DNA of 36,604 nt from Candidatus Amesbacteria bacterium GW2011_GWA1_47_20 (GTDB lineage Bacteria > Patescibacteriota > Microgenomatia > CAZETR01 > Amesbacteraceae). Of this stretch, positions 23,101 through 30,807 are shown piece by piece. The translations under genes were made by a program, and so were the position numbers. Each line of letters starts with the position of its first letter. Positions within the stretch are counted from its first letter, which is position 1. The notes under the pieces were generated by a model. That model made no database searches and was not told where the DNA came from. It was given only the letters and a program-made list of their open reading frames with translations. The stretch is taken from positions 1 through 36,604 of the forward strand of contig LCOA01000005.1 in NCBI GenBank assembly GCA_001002405.1, written 5' to 3'.

Positions 23101-23885
23101 CCCAAAGCATCGGTGAGCCGGGCACCCAGATGACTCTCCACGGCAAACGCGGCTCCATTTCTGCCGGGGGCGTAGATGTTACTCAAGGATTGCCCCGGGT
23201 AGAAGAGCTGTTTGAAGCCAGAACTCCTAAATCTATCTCGCCTCTGGCCGAAATTTCCGGCAAAGTGGAGTTGGTAGAAACGGACTCCGGCTACAAGATC
23301 CGTATTAGAAATACCAGTGTCAAACCTATCGAAGAGCGGGAATATTTAATTCCTTTAACCGCCGAGCTCAAAGTTGCCGACGGAGATTTGGTCACTACCG
23401 GCACTCAATTGGCCGCGGGTTCCCTGGATATCAAGGAAGTTTTGGAAGTCCGGGGTCTACGCGGCGCCCAGGAATATCTGATTGAAGAAATCCAGCTCGT
23501 CTATGAATCCCAGGGCATTCCTATCCACGATAAACATTTCGAAACCATCGTCCGCAAGATGAGTGACCGGGTGCGCATCTTAACCTCCGGTGATACTACG
23601 CTTCTGCCGGGAGATATTGTGGACCGCTATACTTTCGAGACCGAAAATGCCCGCGTCTTAGCCGCCGGCGGCGAACCTTCTACTGCCCAGGTTGTCATTC
23701 TGGGCATCACCCGCTCCGCTCTCAAGACCGGCTCCTGGCTCTCTGCCGCTTCGTTTATCGAAACCACATCTCAATTGGCCGACGCCGCTGTCGAAGGCCG
23801 GGTCGATCCTCTCTTAGGGCTAAAAGAAAACGTTATTATCGGCCGTCTCATCCCCACCAGCCCTGAAAGAGCGGCCATAGTATAA
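20172..23885 (+). CDS. rpoC: RNA polymerase beta' subunit
   Basis: A 1237-residue beta' subunit. The zinc knuckle is C71-x-C73...C86-x-x-C89. '[30 protein letters not shown]' is present, and the catalytic loop [14 protein letters not shown] carries the three Mg-binding aspartates. The second zinc site has 'EDCGTT' and '[15 protein letters not shown]', followed by '[45 protein letters not shown]'. A helical, Ala/Gln-rich insertion (about residues 155-240) replaces part of the clamp region. The ATG overlaps the rpoB stop. Its TAA stop overlaps a TATAAT box for rpsL. Confidence 0.98.
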   Translation: [1237 protein letters not shown]

Positions 23886-23886
23886 T
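23881..23886 (+). promoter_or_regulatory. -10 box before rpsL
   Basis: TATAAT overlaps the rpoC stop codon and is 8 nt from the rpsL ATG. This could start a leaderless or 1-2-nt-leader transcript for the ribosomal protein genes. An AGGA also precedes the ATG. No clear -35 is visible. Confidence 0.45.
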
Positions 23887-23894
23887 TACAGGAT

Positions 23895-24329
23895 ATGCCG
23901 ACTATCAACCAACTTATTAGAAAAGGCCGGGCCAAAAAAACAAAAAAGATTACTGCTACTGCCTTGCGGCGTTCTTTCAATACCATAGACCGGAAATTTG
24001 TGCAAACAGTAAATCCTTTCAAAAGGGGAGTGGTTACTTTGGTTAAGACCATGACTCCCAGAAAACCCAATTCCGCTTTGCGCAAAGTGGCCCGGATCCG
24101 CCTGTCCAACAAAACCGAAGTCACGGCGTATATCGGCGGCATCGGTCATAACCTGGCCGAGCACGGCATCGTCTTGGTCCGGGGCGGCCGAGTCAAGGAC
24201 CTTCCTGGAGTTAAATACCACATCGTTCGCGGTAAGTTTGACGCTTCCGGTGTGGACAATCGCCGCCAGGGCCGGTCCCGTTATGGCACCAAGGCTACCT
24301 CCGGTCCGCAAACTGCAGCCGCCAGCTAA
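23895..24329 (+). CDS. rpsL: Ribosomal protein uS12
   Basis: A 144-residue S12. Core motifs are '[15 protein letters not shown]', '[62 protein letters not shown]' and '[11 protein letters not shown]'. The residue equivalent to E. coli Lys43 (Lys42 of the mature protein) is Arg56 here. Substitution at this site is classically linked to streptomycin resistance. An insertion of roughly 15 residues lies before the '[10 protein letters not shown]' segment. It sits in a str-like order (rpsL-rpsG) but without fusA and tuf downstream. Confidence 0.97.
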   Translation: MPTINQLIRKGRAKKTKKITATALRRSFNTIDRKFVQTVNPFKRGVVTLVKTMTPRKPNSALRKVARIRLSNKTEVTAYIGGIGHNLAEHGIVLVRGGRVKDLPGVKYHIVRGKFDASGVDNRRQGRSRYGTKATSGPQTAAAS

Positions 24330-24334
24330 CTCAT

Positions 24335-24811
24335 ATGAGATCACGCCCCGCAAGCTCAAGACCAAAGACCATCGACCCGATTTATCCCCATCCTCTGGTC
24401 ACCCAACTCATCAATAATTTAATGCACGACGGTAAAAAAACCGTGGCCGCCAAGCAGGTTTACGCCGCTTTTGCTCTCCTCAAAGCCCAAGGTCAAGCCG
24501 ATCCTTTAGCCGCCTTTTTGTCTGCTATGGAAAACTTGCGCCCCCAGATGGAAGTCCGCGCCCGGCGTATCGGCGGAGCCGCCTATCAAGTTCCATCGCC
24601 CGTTCGTGGTCCGCGTAAGGATTCACTGGCTCTCCGCTGGTTAGTAGCTGCTGCCCGGGATCGGGCCAGTAGCCAGTATCATACTTTTGCCGAAAAATTA
24701 GCTGCCGAAATTACCGATATCCTCGCCAGTGCGGGCGCCGCTTACAAGAAAAAGTTAGATATGCATAGAATGGCCGAAGCCAACAAAGCCTTCGCCCATT
24801 TTAGGTGGTAA
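24335..24811 (+). CDS. rpsG: Ribosomal protein uS7
   Basis: A 158-residue S7: 'DPIYPHPLVTQLINNLMHDGKKTVAAKQVYAAF', 'ENLRPQMEVRARRIGGAAYQVPSPVRGPRKDSLALRWLVAAAR' and the C-terminal 'MHRMAEANKAFAHFRW'. S7 nucleates assembly of the 30S head. It starts 5 nt after the rpsL stop without a Shine-Dalgarno. Its tail carries the AGGTGG binding site for rpsD. Confidence 0.97.
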   Translation: MRSRPASSRPKTIDPIYPHPLVTQLINNLMHDGKKTVAAKQVYAAFALLKAQGQADPLAAFLSAMENLRPQMEVRARRIGGAAYQVPSPVRGPRKDSLALRWLVAAARDRASSQYHTFAEKLAAEITDILASAGAAYKKKLDMHRMAEANKAFAHFRW

Positions 24812-24812
24812 C

Positions 24813-25394
24813 ATGGCCAGATATACTGGACCCAAAAACAGATTAAGCCGTAGAGAAGGCCTGGATTTGTTCGGCCGGGGTAATAAACTCCGCCGGGCCC
24901 AGGTTCCGCCCGGCCAGCACGGACCCAAAGGCATCCGTCGGGTTTCGGATTATGGGGCCCAGCTGCGGGAAAAACAAAAGGCCAAGCGTCTGTACGGCCT
25001 TTTGGAAAAGCAATTCCACCGCTACTACGAAACCGCATCTAGAAACCCCGGTAATACCGGAGCCACTCTCTTGTCTCTTCTGGAAAGTCGTCTGGACAAC
25101 ACGGTTTACCGTCTGGGATTTGTGCCCACCCGGGCCATGGCCCGCCAGCTAGTCGGCCATTATCACGTTTTAGTCAATTCCCGTCCTGTGAACATTCCTT
25201 CGTATCAAGTCCGGCCTGGAGACATTATCACTTTTGGCCCCAAAATTAAACTTCCCGCTCCCGAGGCGGAAGCTGTTCCGCCTTCCTGGCTCTCCCGTAA
25301 AGCCCTCGTCGGCAAAGTGGAGCGTCTGCCCGAACGGGCGGACATTGACACTAGCATAAATGACCAACTTATAGTAGAATATTATTCGCGCTAA
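24813..25394 (+). CDS. rpsD: Ribosomal protein uS4
   Basis: A 193-residue S4. 'MARYTGPKNRLSRREGLDLFG' and 'PPGQHGPKGIRRVSDYGAQLREKQKAKRLYGLLEKQFHRYYETA' form the N-terminal part. 'RLDNTVYRLGFVPTRAMARQLVGHYHVLVNSRPVNIPSYQVRPGDII' is the S4 RNA-binding domain. The N-terminal zinc-binding cysteines of the C+ form are absent. The start is backed by AGGTGG 4 nt upstream. In most bacteria rpsD follows rpsM-rpsK; here it follows rpsG directly. Confidence 0.97.
   Translation: MARYTGPKNRLSRREGLDLFGRGNKLRRAQVPPGQHGPKGIRRVSDYGAQLREKQKAKRLYGLLEKQFHRYYETASRNPGNTGATLLSLLESRLDNTVYRLGFVPTRAMARQLVGHYHVLVNSRPVNIPSYQVRPGDIITFGPKIKLPAPEAEAVPPSWLSRKALVGKVERLPERADIDTSINDQLIVEYYSR
25345..25375 (+). promoter_or_regulatory. 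Possible internal promoter before rpoA
   Basis: TTGACA at 25345-25350 and TATAGT at 25370-25375 with a long 19-nt spacer, both inside the 3' end of rpsD. The leader to the rpoA ATG would be about 30 nt and includes a run of six T. The spacing makes this a weak call. Confidence 0.35.
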
Positions 25395-25412
25395 TTACGC
25401 CTTTTTTGTACC

Positions 25413-26312
25413 ATGCAAACTCCTCAATTTACCATTGCCCAATCCGGTCACAAGTTCACAATCGAGCCTTTACCCCAAGGCTACGGCCACACTCTGGGTA
25501 ACGCTCTCCGCCGTGTGCTCTATTCCTCTATTCCTGGCGCTGCTATCACTTCCGTTAAGTTTGGTGGCGTCCGCCATCAATTCACCACAATCGTTGGTGT
25601 GCGCGAGGATGTAGTTCAGCTCATTCTCAACCTCAAACAAGTCCGTCTGTCTTACGTTGGTGCCGAACCCGCGCAAATTACTCTGGAAGCCAAAGGTCCG
25701 AGCGAGGTCAAGGCCAAGGATTTTAAGCTTCCGGCCACCGTCACTCTCGCCAATCCGGATTTAGTTTTGGCCCATTTAGCGGATAAAAACACCAAATTGG
25801 ATATCACTGCCGTCGTCGAGGCGGGATTAGGTTACTCTCCCGCCGAAGAGCGCCAGACTACCACCATCGGCGTAATTCCTGTCGATGCCACCTTCTCTCC
25901 CGTAACCCTGGTCAATTACAGCGTGGAGGCCACCCGCGTTGGCCGGGTTACCAATTTCGACCGCCTGATTTTGGAAGTTACCACCGACGGCACTATTGCT
26001 CCTGAGTCCGCTCTAAAAACCGCCTCCCAAACCTTAGTTGATTTCTTCTCTGCAGTGGTTACTCCTCAATCCGCTCCATCCGTTTCTTCTCAATCTGTTC
26101 AATCCACAGTTCCCGGGTCAACGGTTTCTGTAGAAGAGCTAGATCTCCCTACTCGTATTGCCAACGCTTTGCAAAAAGCCGGGTTTGAAACCATTTCTTC
26201 CCTTATCTCCACCCCCAAATCAGAGCTCTCCAAAGTTAAAAATCTTGGGGCCAAATCAGTCAAAATTATCGAACTCGCTCTCCGTGATCGCGGCTTCGAG
26301 TTTTCTCTATAA
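25413..26312 (+). CDS. rpoA: RNA polymerase alpha subunit
   Basis: A 299-residue alpha subunit. The N-terminal dimerisation domain has 'FTIEPLPQGYGHTLGNALRRVLYSSIPGAAITSVKFGGVRHQFTTIVGVREDVVQLILNLKQV' and 'YSVEATRVGRVTNFDRLILEVTTDGTIAPESAL'. A Ser/Val/Pro-rich linker (about 215-240) connects to the C-terminal domain 'LPTRIANALQKAGFETISSLISTPKSELSKVKNLGAKSVKIIELALRDRGFEF', which would contact promoter DNA and regulators. rplQ follows after 3 nt. Confidence 0.97.
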   Translation: MQTPQFTIAQSGHKFTIEPLPQGYGHTLGNALRRVLYSSIPGAAITSVKFGGVRHQFTTIVGVREDVVQLILNLKQVRLSYVGAEPAQITLEAKGPSEVKAKDFKLPATVTLANPDLVLAHLADKNTKLDITAVVEAGLGYSPAEERQTTTIGVIPVDATFSPVTLVNYSVEATRVGRVTNFDRLILEVTTDGTIAPESALKTASQTLVDFFSAVVTPQSAPSVSSQSVQSTVPGSTVSVEELDLPTRIANALQKAGFETISSLISTPKSELSKVKNLGAKSVKIIELALRDRGFEFSL

Positions 26313-26315
26313 ACC

Positions 26316-26645
26316 ATGTTATCCCGGGACACTAATCAGCGCCAAGCCCTGCTCAAAGGTCTAGTGGGAGCACTCATCCGCTCCGAAGCTATCGAGACCA
26401 CCGAGGCCAAAGCCAAGGCCGTGCGGGGGCTGGTCGATAGCCTGGTCACGCACGCCCGCAAGGGAACACTGGCCAGCACTCGTCAGGTTGAAAAGACCGT
26501 GGCCGATAAAGACCTGGTGCACAAATTGGTGCACGACATTGCCCCGCGTTTTAAATCCCGCCCCGGCGGCTACACCCGGCTTATAAAAACCGGTCGCAGA
26601 TCAGGTGACAATGCCCCTCTGGTACGCATGGAGTTTGTCAAATGA
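26316..26645 (+). CDS. rplQ: Ribosomal protein bL17, shortened N-terminus
   Basis: A 109-residue L17: 'RDTNQRQALLKGLVGALIRSEAIETTEAKAKAVRGLVDSLVTHARKG' and the C-terminal 'YTRLIKTGRRSGDNAPLVRMEFVK'. Typical L17 proteins start with about ten more residues (MRHRxxGKKL). Here the upstream in-frame codons are blocked by the rpoA stop, so the protein really starts near LSRD. It follows rpoA as usual and overlaps rplM by 4 nt. Confidence 0.95.
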   Translation: MLSRDTNQRQALLKGLVGALIRSEAIETTEAKAKAVRGLVDSLVTHARKGTLASTRQVEKTVADKDLVHKLVHDIAPRFKSRPGGYTRLIKTGRRSGDNAPLVRMEFVK

Positions 26646-27046
26646 AAACCTACACCCCCACAGTTTCGGAGATTGATCGCAAGTGGCACCTGGTCGACGC
26701 TTCGGGCCAAGCTTTGGGCAGGCTGGCTACTCAAATTGCCATCTGGCTTTCCGGCAAACACAAGCCTGTCTTTGCAGCTCATTTGGACATGGGAGACAAC
26801 GTGGTCGTTATCAACGCCGCCAAGGTTGTGCTGTCCGGCAACAAAGCCCAATCCAAAGTTTACTACCGCCATTCCGGGTACCCCGGAGGGTTGAAAGTGA
26901 CCCCATATTCCAAGCTGGGTCCCCAGGAAGCCATCCGTCACGCAGTTTCCGGTATGCTGCCCAAGAACAAACTCCACGATCCTAGATTATTACGGTTACA
27001 TGTTTACTCCGACGCCACTCATCCCCATGGCCAGCACTTCACATAA
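26642..27046 (+). CDS. rplM: Ribosomal protein uL13
   Basis: A 134-residue L13: 'KWHLVDASGQALGRLATQIAIWLSGKHKPVFAAHLDMGDNVVVINAAKVVLSGNKAQSKVYYRHSGYPGGLKVTPYSKLG' and 'HAVSGMLPKNKLHDPRLLRLHVYSDATHPH'. Length and motif order are normal. ATGA overlap with rplQ; 20-nt overlap with rpsI, its usual partner. Confidence 0.97.
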   Translation: MKTYTPTVSEIDRKWHLVDASGQALGRLATQIAIWLSGKHKPVFAAHLDMGDNVVVINAAKVVLSGNKAQSKVYYRHSGYPGGLKVTPYSKLGPQEAIRHAVSGMLPKNKLHDPRLLRLHVYSDATHPHGQHFT

Positions 27047-27431
27047 AATATTAGCCTCCGCTCTGGGCCGCCGCCGCACGTCGGCCGCTTCCGTGCGCCT
27101 GCTTTCCGGCAGCACCGAAATGACCGTTAACGGCAAACCGATTTCTCAATACTTTCCCGGTCTAGTCGCCAAAGCCCGATATTCTCAGCCCTTCGCCGCC
27201 GCCGGCGTTACCAAGTATACCGCTTCCATCAGAGTTTCCGGAGGCGGATCTTCCGGCCAATTAAACGCCGTAGTCCTAGGTCTGTCCCGGGCATTAGTTC
27301 TAGCTTCTGAAAAACTTAAAAGCCCCCTTCGGGCAGCCGGTCTTTTGACCCGTGATCCCCGAAAGCGCCAGCGCCGCATGATCGGCATGGGTGGCAAGGC
27401 TCGCCGTAAACGCCAATCCCCCAAGCGCTAA
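27027..27431 (+). CDS. rpsI: Ribosomal protein uS9
   Basis: A 134-residue S9: 'SALGRRRTSAASVRLLSGSTEMTVNGKPISQYF', 'GGGSSGQLNAVVLGLSRALVL', and the basic tail 'LLTRDPRKRQRRMIGMGGKARRKRQSPKR', whose terminal KR would reach the decoding site. ATG 27027 (MASTSHK) fits the family start better than the upstream ATG 27000. It overlaps rplM by 20 nt and is the last gene of the expression block. Confidence 0.96.
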   Translation: MASTSHKILASALGRRRTSAASVRLLSGSTEMTVNGKPISQYFPGLVAKARYSQPFAAAGVTKYTASIRVSGGGSSGQLNAVVLGLSRALVLASEKLKSPLRAAGLLTRDPRKRQRRMIGMGGKARRKRQSPKR

Positions 27432-27438
27432 AATGGAT

Positions 27439-27444
27439 TATAAT
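27439..27444 (+). promoter_or_regulatory. -10 box before the glpX-fba-gap-pgk block
   Basis: TATAAT lies in the 27-bp gap after rpsI, 14 nt before the glpX ATG, predicting a leader of about 8 nt. No convincing -35 box is seen. Confidence 0.45.
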
Positions 27445-27458
27445 GGTCTTTAACCGTT

Positions 27459-28421
27459 ATGGAGAATGTCGTCGGTTTAAGTCTTCTTCATGCGACTGAA
27501 GCGGGGGCGCTTGCGGCAGCCCGGGCTGCTGGATTTGGAGATAAACACAGAGCGGATCAAGAGGCGGTTTTGGCAATGCGAGAGCATTTAAATAGCATAG
27601 AATTTCGGGGTCTGGTGGTAATTGGCGAGGGGGAACGTGACAAGGCGCCCATGCTTTACATTGGTGAGAAGTTAGGAACCGGGAGCGGAGTTGAAATAGA
27701 CATCGCCGTTGATCCTTTGGAAAACACCAACGCGACGGCTTCTTTGGGGTCTCGAGCAATTTCGGTTTTGGCTGCGTCTGAGAAGGGTGGTTTATTTCAT
27801 GCGCCAGATATGTATATGGAAAAATTGATAGTTGGCCCGGAGTCGATGGGCAAAGTTAGTCTGGATGCCCCGGTGAAGGAAAACTTGAAGGCGGTTGCTC
27901 AAGCTTTAAACCGGGAAATAAGAGATTTGGTTGTAGTGGTGCTGGAACGGGAAAGAAACGAACGTCAGGTTTTGGAAATTAGAAAAGCCGGAGCCCGAGT
28001 AAAACTGGTGGCTGATGGCGACCTGCTTCCCGGAGTTGCGGTGGCGATACGGGGAACGGGGGTGCATGTGGTTATGGGAATAGGGGCGGCTCCGGAGGGA
28101 GTAATAACCGCGGCCGGGTTGCGGTGTATTGGCGGAGAAATTCAGGCTAGATTTTGGCCGAAAAGCGATAACGAAGTTGCCCGACTTAAAAAAATGGGGG
28201 GAAAGATTGACAAAATTTATAATCAAGACGAATTGGCCAGCGGGAGAAAAATATTGTTTTGCGCAACCGGAGTGACGGGCGGAGATTTACTTGAAGGAGT
28301 CAGGTTTTTTGGCGGAGGGGCCAGGACAAACAGCATGCTGCTGTCGACCGAGACGGAAAAAGTCAGATTTATTGACACTATCCATACATTTGACAAACGT
28401 GTTATAAAGTATACGCTGTAG
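27459..28421 (+). CDS. glpX: Class II fructose-1,6-bisphosphatase (GlpX type)
   Basis: A 320-residue GlpX-type phosphatase that removes the 1-phosphate of fructose-1,6-bisphosphate; some relatives also use sedoheptulose-1,7-bisphosphate. Motifs: 'ADQEAVLAMREHLNSIEFRGLVVIGEGERDKAPMLYIGE', 'VEIDIAVDPLENTNATA' (metal-binding DP-L-E-x-T-N, with Asn where Gly is usual), 'VADGDLLPGVAVAI', 'GIGAAPEGVITAAGLRCIGGEIQARFWP' and 'FCATGVTGGDLLEGVRFFGGGARTNSML'. It heads a four-gene sugar-phosphate block, one base before fba. Codon use (AGA, ATA, G-rich third positions) differs sharply from rpsI just upstream. Confidence 0.95.
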   Translation: MENVVGLSLLHATEAGALAAARAAGFGDKHRADQEAVLAMREHLNSIEFRGLVVIGEGERDKAPMLYIGEKLGTGSGVEIDIAVDPLENTNATASLGSRAISVLAASEKGGLFHAPDMYMEKLIVGPESMGKVSLDAPVKENLKAVAQALNREIRDLVVVVLERERNERQVLEIRKAGARVKLVADGDLLPGVAVAIRGTGVHVVMGIGAAPEGVITAAGLRCIGGEIQARFWPKSDNEVARLKKMGGKIDKIYNQDELASGRKILFCATGVTGGDLLEGVRFFGGGARTNSMLLSTETEKVRFIDTIHTFDKRVIKYTL

Positions 28422-28422
28422 T

Positions 28423-29778
28423 ATGTCTACCGGTGTAATTGACATTAATAACGCTTCGGAAATGATAGATGAACTGGTTTGGGAGGCGGTATTTGGTCCA
28501 GAGGGAGACAAGAAGCGGGCTAGGTGGATCATATGGGAAGCGGCTCAAAACCTAAGTGTAAAACCGTCTTCAATCAATGATTTATATATGGCCAGAGGCC
28601 GGGGAGAGACCACTCTTGATTTTACTATACCGGCAATGAATTTAAGAGGTATGGCCTATGATATGGCGCGATCGATTTTTGCAACGGCAGGAAGACTAAA
28701 CGCTCGGGCCATAATTTGTGAACTTGCCAGAAGCGAAATAGGCTATACCGATCAGACACCCGAAGAGTTTTCCATAGTAGTTCTGGCGGCGGCAATAAAG
28801 GAAAAATGGAGTGGGCCCGTTTTTATTCAAGGTGACCATTACCAGGTAAAATCCGAAGTTCCAGGTATGCCAAAAGAAGGAGACATAGAAGAGGTTAAAA
28901 AACTTATAAAATCCTCTATTGAATCAGGTATCTACAATATTGACATCGATATGTCTACTTTGGTCGATTTAAGTAAAAGAACCGAAAGGGAACAACAACT
29001 AGCAAATATCAAGTATTCTGTTGAGCTAGCACAATTTATTAGAACTTGGGAACCAAAAGGCCATGCGGTGTCAATTGGCGGGGAAATTGGCCATATCGGT
29101 GGAAAGAATAGCACCTTGGCTGATTTTAAGGCCTTTATAGAAGGATTTAATAAGAGTGTGGGCAGTGATGTTTTAGGGGTCAGTAAAATTGCTGTCCAGA
29201 CCGGGACTAGCCACGGCGGGGTAGTGTTGCCGGATGGGACTTTGGCTAAGGTAAATATCGACTTTTCGGTTTTATCCGAAATTGGATTGTCGGCAAGGAA
29301 AGATTATAAGATCGGTGGTGTTGTCCAACACGGGGCTTCAACATTACCGGAAAGTTTATTTGGCCAATTTACCCAAAACGGCGTGTTGGAAATCCATTTG
29401 GCGACCGAGTTTCAAAATATGATATTGGACCACCCTAGATTTCCCAAAGATCTAAAAGCCGGCATGTATGCCTGGCTGGATAAGGAGCGGCAAAAAGAAC
29501 GGGGGGAGGGCCAAACTGATGAGCAGTTTCATTACAGCGTGAGAAAAAAAGCCTGGGGGAAATTTAAAAGAGAGTGTTGGGAAATTAATGAAGATGACAA
29601 AAAGGAAATTCGTGATTCTCTAAGTAGAAAGTTTGAATTCTTATTTAAGGCTTTAAATGTCGTCAACTCCGACAAATTGGTCGAAAAGCATATAAAACCA
29701 TTGCGCTTACATAAGAGGCCTTCAGACTTCGGACTCGGAGAATCTAAGATAGAAAATGTTTCTGACCTGTCAGATTAA
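28423..29778 (+). CDS. fba: Class II (zinc) fructose-bisphosphate aldolase family protein, extended form
   Basis: A 451-residue class II aldolase, longer than the usual 280-360. The catalytic Asp and first zinc His are in 'GPVFIQGDHYQV'. Further zinc-site motifs are 'GHAVSIGGEIGHIGG', 'VQTGTSHGGVVLPDG' and 'GGVVQHGASTLPESLF'. An N-terminal extension (residues 1-70) precedes the barrel, and a C-terminal helical extension with many charged residues (about 360-451) follows. It would cleave or form fructose-1,6-bisphosphate from two triose phosphates. A tagatose-type substrate cannot be excluded from the sequence, but the glpX-gap-pgk context supports fructose bisphosphate. Confidence 0.88.
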   Translation: MSTGVIDINNASEMIDELVWEAVFGPEGDKKRARWIIWEAAQNLSVKPSSINDLYMARGRGETTLDFTIPAMNLRGMAYDMARSIFATAGRLNARAIICELARSEIGYTDQTPEEFSIVVLAAAIKEKWSGPVFIQGDHYQVKSEVPGMPKEGDIEEVKKLIKSSIESGIYNIDIDMSTLVDLSKRTEREQQLANIKYSVELAQFIRTWEPKGHAVSIGGEIGHIGGKNSTLADFKAFIEGFNKSVGSDVLGVSKIAVQTGTSHGGVVLPDGTLAKVNIDFSVLSEIGLSARKDYKIGGVVQHGASTLPESLFGQFTQNGVLEIHLATEFQNMILDHPRFPKDLKAGMYAWLDKERQKERGEGQTDEQFHYSVRKKAWGKFKRECWEINEDDKKEIRDSLSRKFEFLFKALNVVNSDKLVEKHIKPLRLHKRPSDFGLGESKIENVSDLSD

Positions 29779-29793
29779 TATCTCGGTTTAATT

Positions 29794-30804
29794 ATGAAGC
29801 GTGCTAATTTATTCATTAATGGCTACGGAAGGATAGGCAGAATTTTGCATAGGATACTGCTTGATGACCCCGAACTCGATTTGGTGGCGATTAACAGTCG
29901 TTCGTCAGCGGAAAACCTGGCGTATCTATTAAAGTATGATTCGACTTATGGAAAATTGCCCAGAGACATTTCCTTCGGAGAAGATTATTTAAAAGTTGAT
30001 ACCAAAAAGATAAAGGTTTTTGTTAATAAAAATCCCGGCGAAATTAACTTTAAGGAATTGGGAGTAGATATCGTGGCAGAATGTACGGGCAAGTTTAGAG
30101 ATAGAGCGGCATGTGAAAAACAACTGGGAAGCGGAGCCAGAAAGGTAGTCATATCCGCTCCCGGAAAAGGTGAGGACGCTTGTATTGTGATGGGGATTAA
30201 TCACGATAAGTACGCCGGAGACAAGCAGCACATAATTTCAAATGCCTCGTGCACCACCAACTGTTTAGCTGTGGTGGTTAAAGTTTTGCATGAAAAATTC
30301 GGTATTAAGTGTGCCCACATGACCACAATTCATGCGGTGACCCGCTCTCAAAACGTAGTTGATGGGTCGAGCGATAAAGATTTAAGGAAAGGCAGAAGTC
30401 TTCTAGACTCTTTCATTCCCACGTCAACAGGATCAGATAAGGCCATAGGTCTTATTTTTCCGGATTTGCAAGGGAAAATCAGTGCCACCGCGATTCGGGT
30501 CCCCTTTTCGACCGTGTCAATGATTGACCTGGTAGCCCAGCTTAAAGAGAAAGTTACACCAGAGCTAGTTAACCAGGCTTTTGAAAAAGCTTCCCAGGAT
30601 GAGCTTAAAGGAATTTTGGGAATATCTTTCGAACCTCTGGTTTCGATTGACTATAAAGGCGAGACGAGGTCGGCGGTAGTGGATAGCTTGTCAACGAATG
30701 TCTTAGATGACAATTTGGTCAAAGTTTTTGCCTGGTATGACAATGAGTGGGGGTATACGACCAGATTTTACGACCTAATTAGATTGGTGGCCCGAGCCTT
30801 GTAA
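29794..30804 (+). CDS. gap: Glyceraldehyde-3-phosphate dehydrogenase, possibly NADP-preferring
   Basis: A 336-residue GAPDH. The Rossmann start is 'ANLFINGYGRIGRILHR'. The catalytic Cys153 is in 'SNASCTTNC' and His180 in 'MTTIHAVTRSQ'. 'FIPTSTGSDKAIGLIFPDLQGKISATAIRVPFSTVSMIDL' and 'WYDNEWGYTTRFYDLI' follow. The acidic residue that selects NAD in most glycolytic enzymes (the Asp of AIND) is Ser35, followed by Arg36 (AINSRSS). In GapB-type enzymes, loss of that Asp goes with NADP use. The loop TSTGSDKA also differs from the common STGAAKA. The gene lies between fba and pgk. Confidence 0.96.
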   Translation: MKRANLFINGYGRIGRILHRILLDDPELDLVAINSRSSAENLAYLLKYDSTYGKLPRDISFGEDYLKVDTKKIKVFVNKNPGEINFKELGVDIVAECTGKFRDRAACEKQLGSGARKVVISAPGKGEDACIVMGINHDKYAGDKQHIISNASCTTNCLAVVVKVLHEKFGIKCAHMTTIHAVTRSQNVVDGSSDKDLRKGRSLLDSFIPTSTGSDKAIGLIFPDLQGKISATAIRVPFSTVSMIDLVAQLKEKVTPELVNQAFEKASQDELKGILGISFEPLVSIDYKGETRSAVVDSLSTNVLDDNLVKVFAWYDNEWGYTTRFYDLIRLVARAL

Positions 30805-30807
30805 CTT

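Noticed and set aside
25381-25412. Terminator between rpsD and rpoA from the T-run CCTTTTTT
   Set aside because: Only a 3-bp GCG/CGC stem precedes it, too weak, and the genes appear to be one unit.
28390-28395. TTGACA as a -35 box for fba
   Set aside because: It encodes part of the glpX C-terminus and no -10 box occurs at 16-18 nt; the nearest TATACG is only 14 nt away.
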